NCBI GenBank assembly: GCA_902462325.1
Contig: CABQBF010000040.1
Span: 1 to 18,854, forward strand
Source of the DNA: an uncultured Peptococcaceae bacterium
GTDB taxonomy: Bacteria > Bacillota > Peptococcia > Peptococcales > Peptococcaceae
Direction of reading: 5' to 3'
Length of the DNA: 18,854 nucleotides
Below are positions 14,067 to 18,854 of this stretch, in pieces (position 1 is the stretch's first letter; the number at the start of each line of letters is the position of its first letter). The notes under the pieces were generated by a model, which ran no database searches, had not been told where the DNA came from, and was given only the letters and a program-made list of their open reading frames with translations. The translations under genes and the position numbers were made by a program.

Positions 14067-14082
14067 TGTTTCACGTGAAACA
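14067..14082. other. parS centromere-like site 2 (ParB/Spo0J binding)
   Basis: This is a second perfect TGTTTCACGTGAAACA, about 6.4 kb from site 1. It is the centre of a longer perfect 22-bp palindrome (14064-14085, with AAA/TTT extensions). Together with site 1 it marks this segment as a ParB loading zone. Confidence 0.95.
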
Positions 14083-14126
14083 TTTTTATTCCAAACTGCA
14101 AACAGTTATCCAAAACAACGCACCAT

Positions 14127-14152
14127 AAAAAAGCGATGAGGGGGCGTATCGC
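14127..14152 (-). terminator. Terminator downstream of the HD-domain gene
   Basis: On the minus strand GCGAT (14148-14152) pairs with ATCGC (14133-14137) over a C-rich loop and is followed directly by TTTTTT (14127-14132). An alternative GGGAGGCG/CGCCCCC pairing is nested there. It ends the folC-HD transcription unit before parS site 2. Confidence 0.6.
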
Positions 14153-14250
14153 CTCCCTATCTGCTATGGCTAACGACAACGAATGGTATCACGAACCGTT
14201 ACACCATACGCTGCACAAGGCGTCGGTGATTCGCCGACCCCTGCTGCCGT

Positions 14251-14727
14251 TCAGTATAAAATGGTTCGATTGCGCTTTTCCAGCGGCCATTTACATTGGG
14301 CCTGCGCTTTACACTGAAAGCAGTTCCGGCTCAGCTTATCGGCCTGATACAGCACCTGCGCCAGCAAATCCTGCTGGGGCTGCGCGCCATGCTGGCCGAT
14401 GGCCTGCACAATCTGCGCCGTTTCTTCGGCGCTGTAGCCAGCGTCGGGCAATATCACAGCTGCCAGCTCGGCACTGGCCTGATGATGGGCCATACCCTGC
14501 TCATACTGCCGGTAACGGCCCAAATCATGCAAGAGGGCCGCGCCATACACCACATCTTTCTTTAAAGGCTGCTGCTGTTCCAGCACCATAATCCAGGCAA
14601 TGCGAGCTACATCCAGCAGATGGTCCAAGCCGTGACAGCAGAAAATTCGCTGCTGCTCCAACTGCTGAACGCGCTGCAAGCCATACCGGAACCGTTCATC
14701 CTGCAAAATGCGCTCAATCCTCTCCAT
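14251..14727 (-). CDS. HD-domain phosphohydrolase of the folate cluster
   Basis: Product of 158 residues from the ATG at 14725-14727, which has GGAGG 6 bases upstream and overlaps the folC stop by 14 bases. HD metal ligands are visible: H32 and H36 (CHGLDH), H67-D68 (ALLHDLGRY), H81/H82, H113 (GQHG) and D130 (YQADKLSR). It ends in a cysteine cluster, CFQCKAQAQCKW (C136, C139, C145), that may hold a structural metal. From memory, related HD proteins of this size occur in clostridial folate operons. A role in dihydroneopterin triphosphate dephosphorylation, a step often lacking a known enzyme, is tempting but unproven. An ATG 42 bases upstream is a possible but poorer start. Confidence 0.85.
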   Translation of the reverse strand: MERIERILQDERFRYGLQRVQQLEQQRIFCCHGLDHLLDVARIAWIMVLEQQQPLKKDVVYGAALLHDLGRYRQYEQGMAHHQASAELAAVILPDAGYSAEETAQIVQAIGQHGAQPQQDLLAQVLYQADKLSRNCFQCKAQAQCKWPLEKRNRTILY

Positions 14728-16015
14728 GCTGCACCTCCCACTGCTGTACAGCCCGCTGCACCGCCCCAATGGTGGACAACGAGCCGCAGGAAACTACCAC
14801 ATCTTCCCTGTCAGCCCGTTGCAGCACCTGTTGCACTGCCTGCTCTGCACTTTCTGCCACCTGCACCTGCTGAAAATAAGGCGCTACCGCCGCTGCCAGC
14901 AGTTCTGCCTCCAAGCCCCGCTCATGTTGGGGCTGGAAACAAAAAACAGTCTGGCTGCAGCCGCTCAGAATGGCCCCAATCTGCTGATAATCCTTATCGC
15001 GAAACACACCCAGCAAAAGCCAGATGCGCTTGCCGGAAAAATGCTCCTGTAGTGTTTGCGCCAACGCCTGCGCGCCTGCCGGATTGTGGGCGCCGTCCAC
15101 CACAAACAAAGGCGCTTGCCCGATTATCTCAAACCGGCCGGGCCAGCGGGCTTTGGCCAAACCAGCCTGTATCGCTTCGTCGGTTAAAGCAGGCTCCTCT
15201 TTTTGCAGCAGTTGTAAAGCTTCTATGGCAATGGCCCCGTTGACGCGCTGATAATCGCCGGACAAGCCAATGGTAAGCTGGGACCAGCGCCCATAAGAAA
15301 ACCGCTGTCCTTGCCAGCTCCATTGCTGCTTCTGTATTTGGTTTACATCCACCTGTAGCGGCGTAATGCCGCATTGCTGGCAGCGCGCTGTTAAAACCGC
15401 CTGCGCTTCCGGCTGCTGCGGCCCAAGCACTGCCGGACAATGGGGCTTGACAATGCCGCCTTTCTCGGCGGCAATGGCCGCCAGATGATCGCCCAGCATC
15501 CGGGTATGGTCCAGACTGATAGGCGTTATCACGGACAGCACCGGCTGAGAAATCACATTGGTGGAATCCAGCCGTCCACCCATGCCCACCTCCAACAACA
15601 CATAATCGCAGTGCTGCTCGGCAAAATACAAAAAGGCCAGCGCCGTTTCCACTTCAAACACCGTAGGCGGCTCCAAGCCTTGCCGCTCCATCTGCACACA
15701 AGCCTGCTGGATAGTCGTCAAAAGCGAGGCCACCGCCTGTTTGCTGATATACTGCCCATCAATTTGAATACGCTCTCTGTAATCGTACAAGGTAGGCGAG
15801 ATATAGCGGCCAACCCTCAACCCGGCTTCCCGCAGCGCGCTGTCCAAAAAGGCACACACCGAGCCTTTACCGTTGGTACCGGCCACATGGATAAACCGCT
15901 GCCCCTTTTGCGGATTGCCCAACCGGTCCAACAAGGCTTCAATCCGTTCTAAGCCCAAAGCAATTCCTTTACTGTTTAATTGATTGATATACTGTAACGC
16001 TTCCTCATAATTCAT
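14714..16015 (-). CDS. folC: Bifunctional folylpolyglutamate synthase / dihydrofolate synthase
   Basis: The 433-residue protein is full length for FolC. The Mur-ligase-type ATP site HVAGTNGKGSV lies near residues 43-53, followed by LYDYRERIQIDG (substrate loop), FEVETALAF, LLEVGMGGRLDSTNVI, ITPISLDHTRMLG, and the C-terminal domain with RWPGRFEII, VDGAHNPAGAQAL and LLLGVFRDKDY. It adds L-glutamate to dihydropteroate and to folates in the cytosol. AAGGA lies about 12 bases before the ATG. The HD-domain gene overlaps its end, so the two are cotranscribed. folP-folBK lie further downstream beyond parS site 2 and two terminators, and so may be a separate unit. Confidence 0.96.
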   Translation of the reverse strand: MNYEEALQYINQLNSKGIALGLERIEALLDRLGNPQKGQRFIHVAGTNGKGSVCAFLDSALREAGLRVGRYISPTLYDYRERIQIDGQYISKQAVASLLTTIQQACVQMERQGLEPPTVFEVETALAFLYFAEQHCDYVLLEVGMGGRLDSTNVISQPVLSVITPISLDHTRMLGDHLAAIAAEKGGIVKPHCPAVLGPQQPEAQAVLTARCQQCGITPLQVDVNQIQKQQWSWQGQRFSYGRWSQLTIGLSGDYQRVNGAIAIEALQLLQKEEPALTDEAIQAGLAKARWPGRFEIIGQAPLFVVDGAHNPAGAQALAQTLQEHFSGKRIWLLLGVFRDKDYQQIGAILSGCSQTVFCFQPQHERGLEAELLAAAVAPYFQQVQVAESAEQAVQQVLQRADREDVVVSCGSLSTIGAVQRAVQQWEVQHGED

Positions 16016-16117
16016 TGGGCCACATTCCTTATCCTGAAAATCCTGTTATAAAAATTCTGTAGCTTTTATTTTATCACGCCCCCATTTTTCTGTATACCCT
16101 TAATTCCTGTCATTTAG

Positions 16118-16147
16118 TTGCCCAACAGGACATTTATTTGTTATAAT
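16118..16147 (+). promoter_or_regulatory. Sigma-A promoter of the DUF554 gene
   Basis: TTGCCC (16118-16123), 18 bases, and a perfect TATAAT (16142-16147) preceded by TGT, i.e. an extended -10. It lies 51 bases upstream of the start codon, in the divergent gap with folC. Confidence 0.72.
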
Positions 16148-16198
16148 ATTCATACTATCAGCGAATAGAAGCATTTCGACACAAAGGAGCTTTTCATC

Positions 16199-16882
16199 AT
16201 GTTAGGAACCATTGTCAACACTATCACCATCCTCACCGGCAGTCTGATTGGCAGCGTGGTGCGCAAGGGCATCAAGGAAGAATATCAGGGCGCGCTGTTT
16301 ACCGCCATGGGTTTAGCCGCCACAGCGCTGGGCATCAACGCCGTTGTCAGCAATATGCCCAACAGCCAGTATCCGGTGCTGTTTATCATCAGCTTAGCCG
16401 CCGGCAGCTTAGCAGGCGCCATACTGGACATTGACGGGCAATTTCAAAAACTGACGGGCCGTTTTGCCACTTCCCAATTAGGACAAGGGCTATCCACCGC
16501 CATTTTACTGTTCTGCATCGGCACCCTATCCATTCTGGGGCCTATCCAGAGCGCGCTATACGGCGACCATACCTATCTGCTCACCAATGCCACCTTAGAT
16601 TTTGTCACCTCTATGGTGCTGGCTTCCACCTATGGCATCGGCATTGCCTTAGCCGCTGTCGTGCTGTTCGTCTGGCAAGGCGCGATCTATTTAGGCGCCG
16701 GATTTTTAGCCGCCTTTCTCTCACCAGAGCTTTTGACCGAAATATCCATCATCGGCGGCGTACTCATCGCCAGCTCCGGTATTGGCATTTTGGGCTTGAA
16801 AGACTGCAAAACATTGAACATGCTGCCTTCCCTATTGGTTCCAGCTATTTGGTTTGCAGTAAAGGGGCTTGTAGGAATGTGA
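16199..16882 (+). CDS. DUF554 family membrane protein (YdfK-like)
   Basis: The 227-residue integral membrane protein begins MLGTIVNTITILTGSLIGSVV and continues with KEEYQGALFTAMGLAATALGI, the beginning typical of the DUF554 family. It has about six to seven membrane segments, including FIISLAAGSLAGAILDIDGQF, AILLFCIGTLSILGPIQSAL and IIGGVLIASSGIGILGL. Length agrees with the family (about 225-240). The function is unknown; a transport role is sometimes assumed because of its topology. AAAGGAG lies about 8 bases before the ATG. It is transcribed alone, divergent from folC, and ends at a small hairpin (CCGTTT/AAACGG near 16919-16935) and the bidirectional terminator further on. Confidence 0.92.
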   Translation: MLGTIVNTITILTGSLIGSVVRKGIKEEYQGALFTAMGLAATALGINAVVSNMPNSQYPVLFIISLAAGSLAGAILDIDGQFQKLTGRFATSQLGQGLSTAILLFCIGTLSILGPIQSALYGDHTYLLTNATLDFVTSMVLASTYGIGIALAAVVLFVWQGAIYLGAGFLAAFLSPELLTEISIIGGVLIASSGIGILGLKDCKTLNMLPSLLVPAIWFAVKGLVGM

Positions 16883-16960
16883 GTTTCAGTCGCAGCTTTG
16901 TGGTTTGCAGTTTTTGCCGTTTCCGATAAAACGGTTTGTAAACACAGCCTTCTCGATCAT

Positions 16961-17006
16961 ACAAAGAACCGCAGTTGCGCACAAAAACGCAACTGCGGTT
17001 CTTTGT
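16961..17006. terminator. Bidirectional terminator between DUF554 and the flavodoxin-type reductase
   Basis: A perfect 19-bp stem (16961-16979 with 16988-17006; ACAAAGAACCGCAGTTGCG and its complement) has an 8-base A-rich loop. Plus-strand transcripts end in TTCTTTGTTCTT. It serves the convergent genes on both sides. Confidence 0.9.
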
Positions 17007-17014
17007 TCTTGCTA

Positions 17015-17548
17015 TCAGCACTGCTTGCCGTACTGATAGGCTTGTTCCATAGCTTTGGTGGCTGTTACTTCTCCTTTTTGATACACACCGGCGCCATAAA
17101 TTTTTCCTTTTACTTTGGCGCCCGGCAGACAATCAATAAATCCATAAAGGCCATCCATAGTTCGCTCCATAGTTTCTTTGCCATCTGCCGCCGTGGCAAT
17201 AAAATAAAACTCTTTATCGGCAATTTCCGTATAGCGGGGCAATGTGCGGTCAATCATGGTCTTCATCTGTCCGTCCATGGTATAAAAATATACCGGCGTG
17301 GCTAGTACGATTACATCAGCAGCTATCAGCTTCTCCAACAGTGCTGTCATATCGTCCTTCTGCACACATGCCTTGGCAGCGCGGCAAGCATAGCAGGCCC
17401 GACAGGCGCCAATCTGCAAATCATGCACCCGCACCAATTCTACCTGATGCCCAGCTTCTTCAGCACCCCTGGCAAACTGTTGGCAAAGGATTTCCGAATT
17501 GCCATTTTGCCGCGGACTGCCCGATAAAAGTAATACTCGCTTGTTCAC
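17015..17548 (-). CDS. Flavodoxin-fold FMN-dependent NAD(P)H oxidoreductase with cysteine motif
   Basis: Product of 177 residues from the GTG at 17546-17548, chosen because the family sequence begins exactly there (NKRVLLLSGSPRQNGNSE) and AAAGG is about 11 bases upstream; an ATG 54 bases further up adds residues without family resemblance. The FMN phosphate loop is SGSPRQNGNSE. A cysteine cluster, GACRACYACRAAKACVQKDDM (four cysteines, C49 to C61), is the motif seen in iron-sulfur flavoprotein-type and related reductases. ATPVYFYTMDGQMKTMIDR matches the flavin-binding second half. It is likely cytosolic and transfers electrons to an unknown acceptor. It lies downstream of the SLH-flavodoxin gene, 60 bases away. 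Confidence 0.87.
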   Translation of the reverse strand: MNKRVLLLSGSPRQNGNSEILCQQFARGAEEAGHQVELVRVHDLQIGACRACYACRAAKACVQKDDMTALLEKLIAADVIVLATPVYFYTMDGQMKTMIDRTLPRYTEIADKEFYFIATAADGKETMERTMDGLYGFIDCLPGAKVKGKIYGAGVYQKGEVTATKAMEQAYQYGKQC

Positions 17549-17608
17549 CCAATATCCAACCTTTCTCGTTTTTATTGACAATGTTTTTCCAATCCATATC
17601 ATGCATTA

Positions 17609-18325
17609 TTATAAATCTAGCTCTGTTACCCAAGCCTGCACCGTTTCAGCAGAAGCGCCGGAAGAAAATCTTTCACCGGCAAGCCAGTTGCCTGTGCCCG
17701 CCAATTGGGCCAGTAGCTCACCGCTCTCTCCTAAACCGGAACTGGCGGAGGTGCAGAACGGAATTACCGTTTTTCCTGTAAAGTCGTTGGCTTCTACAAA
17801 TCCATCCACCGGCCAGGCGGCAATGCCCCACCAGATTGGATAGCCGATAAATACGGTATCATATTCATCCCAGCCATCAACCGTTGTCGCTGTAAGCGCT
17901 ACTGTGCGGGCACTTACATTGTCATGCTCATACACAACCCGACTGTTTTCATCATTCCAATTTAAATCTTCACTGGTGTAAGGCTCTACAGGCTCCAGCT
18001 CAAAAAGATCTGCCTCTGCTGCTTCCGCAATCACATTGGCAACGCGCTCTGTACTACCTGTAGCCGAATAGTAAACCACCAACGTTTTCCCTGTTACAGC
18101 TTCTGTTTCATTTTCTTCCGGCTGCGGCGTCACCATCGGTTCAGATTCCGTGCCAACATTTTCCCCATTTTCTGCATCCAGATAGCTGCACAGCATAGCA
18201 GCTACTTCTGCGCGGGTAGCACTGGCCTTGGGCACAAACTGATTATCGCCGCCGACCGCTGACAATTCCGTTCTGCTGCGCCCAAACCACAGCAGTCTGC
18301 GCAAAGTCAGAAACCTGTGCCGCAT
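17609..18325 (-). pseudogene. Flavodoxin-domain half of a frameshifted SLH-flavodoxin surface protein
   Basis: From about position 18258 downwards this frame reads VGGDNQFVPKASATRAEVAA, the end of an SLH repeat, then an acidic linker (ENGENVGTESEP...), then a flavodoxin domain starting TGKTLVVYYSATGSTERVANVIAEA (FMN loop SATGSTERV) and continuing with FIGYPIWWGIAAWPVDGF and VIPFCTSASSGLGESGELL. The part above about 18260 is out of frame with the rest of the gene. The flavodoxin domain itself looks intact. An extracellular flavodoxin attached to the cell wall could take part in surface electron transfer. Whether a product is made depends on whether the frameshift is real. Confidence 0.85.
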
Positions 18326-18779
18326 CGCTGAAGGTGGTTGTTCCGCTTACTGCCGGACGTCCTGCATCGCGCCACAGCATCGCAACGATTTGTTCTCGGG
18401 ATACGTCGTCATTGGTGCCGAAGCGACCATCGCCATAGCCACCAATCACAGCTTCCTGCGCAGCCCACAATACAGCATGACTGTACCAGGCATCCGCATC
18501 GGTATCTGTAAAATCATCTGTACCGGATACTGCCGGACTTCCTGCATGATGATACAATACATTGTCCAGCATAGCGCGGCTCATGGTCATATTAAGCGCA
18601 AAGGAATCCTGACTCACGCCGCCCATAAGTCCGGCATCCACAATCCTATCCACTGCACCGGCATACCAAGCGTCCTCCGACACATCGGTAAAGTCTGCGG
18701 CAAAAGCAGCCGCACTGCCTAACAAATATAACATCATCACCAAGCATAATATTGTTACTAATTTACATGATTTTTTCAT
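18243..18779 (-). pseudogene. Signal peptide and SLH-repeat half of the frameshifted SLH-flavodoxin protein
   Basis: The frame begins with a clear signal peptide (KKSCKLVTILCLVMMLYLL, cut near AAAFAA-DF). Two SLH repeats follow (FTDVSEDAWYAGAVDRI... and FTDTDADAWYSHAVLWAAQE with DVSREQIVAMLWRDAG), then the first half of a third (FSDAAQVSDFAQTAVVWAQQ NGIVSG). It then runs out of frame into RRR and a stop at 18243. SLH domains bind secondary cell wall polymers, so the mature protein would sit on the surface. Reading AGCGGTCGGCGG, the expected SGVGGDNQF continuation requires two more bases, consistent with loss of one GT from GTGT near 18252-18257. The ATG at 18777-18779 is preferred to the adjacent TTG. 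Confidence 0.85.
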
Positions 18780-18814
18780 CAATGATACACGCCTTTCATT
18801 TTTGCAACTTCATG

Positions 18815-18854
18815 TTATAATCCTAAGTCTGCCACCCAAGCCTGCACCGTTTCA
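18815..18854 (-). CDS. C-terminal end of a tandem flavodoxin-domain paralogue (partial)
   Basis: The last 12 codons of a gene that continues beyond the window encode ETVQAWVADLGL then TAA. This is nearly the same as the end of the neighbouring flavodoxin domain (ETVQAWVTELDL). The DNA of positions 18834-18854 is identical to 17628-17648 over 21 bases. The stop codon is 35 bases upstream of the SLH-flavodoxin start, so the two paralogues appear to lie in one operon. Confidence 0.75.
   Translation of the reverse strand, partial: ETVQAWVADLGL

Larger units (their letters stand above)
13861..14250. other. Intergenic region between the folC-HD unit and folP
   Basis: This 390-base stretch has no convincing gene. 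It contains, in minus-strand order: a small GTCGG/CCGAC hairpin just after the HD stop codon, a terminator at 14127-14152, parS site 2, the long-stem terminator at 13974-14038, and a possible -10 box TACAAT followed by a leader with nested GGGC...GCCC and GCCT-GCT-AGGC pairing near 13908-13936. An open plus-strand frame beginning at 14136 has no recognisable product and runs antisense into the HD gene. Confidence 0.6.

Noticed and set aside
14136..14591. Plus-strand open frame of about 151 codons over the HD gene and the folP upstream region
   Set aside because: It is proline/alanine-rich antisense translation of a conserved HD-domain gene, and its 5' part overlies a terminator.
14620..15243. 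Plus-strand open frame of about 207 codons antisense to folC
   Set aside because: This is a shadow of the high-G+C folC sequence; the translation is proline-rich with no motif, while FolC motifs are complete.

Overview
The window looks like chromosomal DNA of an endospore-forming member of the Bacillota (Clostridia-like). It carries a sleB-ypeB germination operon with a textbook sigma-G promoter match, a CarD-family regulator, an SLH-domain surface protein, a folB-folK fusion and a DUF554 gene. Two perfect 16-bp parS (ParB/Spo0J binding) sites, about 6.4 kb apart, suggest the window lies in the origin-proximal part of the chromosome. No tRNA, rRNA, CRISPR array, insertion sequence or prophage was seen. 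The genus cannot be named from the sequence alone.

Layout. 1-2.5 kb (minus strand): a truncated LysR regulator, an HDDC2/YfbR-like HD phosphohydrolase, and a B12-binding radical SAM gene cut by one in-frame TAG. 2.6-5.6 kb (plus): a stand-alone MOSC protein, a minimal L,D-transpeptidase, then sleB-ypeB. 5.8-7.7 kb (plus): a CarD-like regulator with a strong terminator and a membrane acyltransferase. 7.65-8.02 kb: intergenic, with parS site 1 inside a larger inverted repeat. 8.0-9.1 kb (plus): a membrane-anchored heavy-metal-associated protein and a cysteine-rich SAM methyltransferase. 9.2-11.9 kb (minus): a two-gene operon of a strongly diverged serine hydroxymethyltransferase homologue and an NhaC-family antiporter, with a decayed HxlR regulator pointing away from it. 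12.2-16.0 kb (minus): the folate block folC, HD protein, folP, folB-folK, divided by an intergenic region holding parS site 2 and two minus-strand terminators. 16.2-16.9 kb (plus): DUF554. 17.0-18.9 kb (minus): a cysteine-motif flavodoxin-type reductase, a frameshifted SLH-flavodoxin fusion, and the last codons of a tandem paralogue.

How the genes work together. FolP, FolB and FolK make dihydropteroate, and FolC glutamylates it. The HD protein, translationally overlapped with folC, probably belongs to the same pathway. SleB and YpeB degrade spore cortex during germination. The SHMT-like/NhaC pair looks like a small metabolic module rather than housekeeping glyA, because several residues that are near-invariant in true SHMT are changed. 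Three genes are broken or truncated (LysR, radical SAM, SLH-flavodoxin) and one is a remnant (HxlR), so the region is partly decaying or contains sequence errors.
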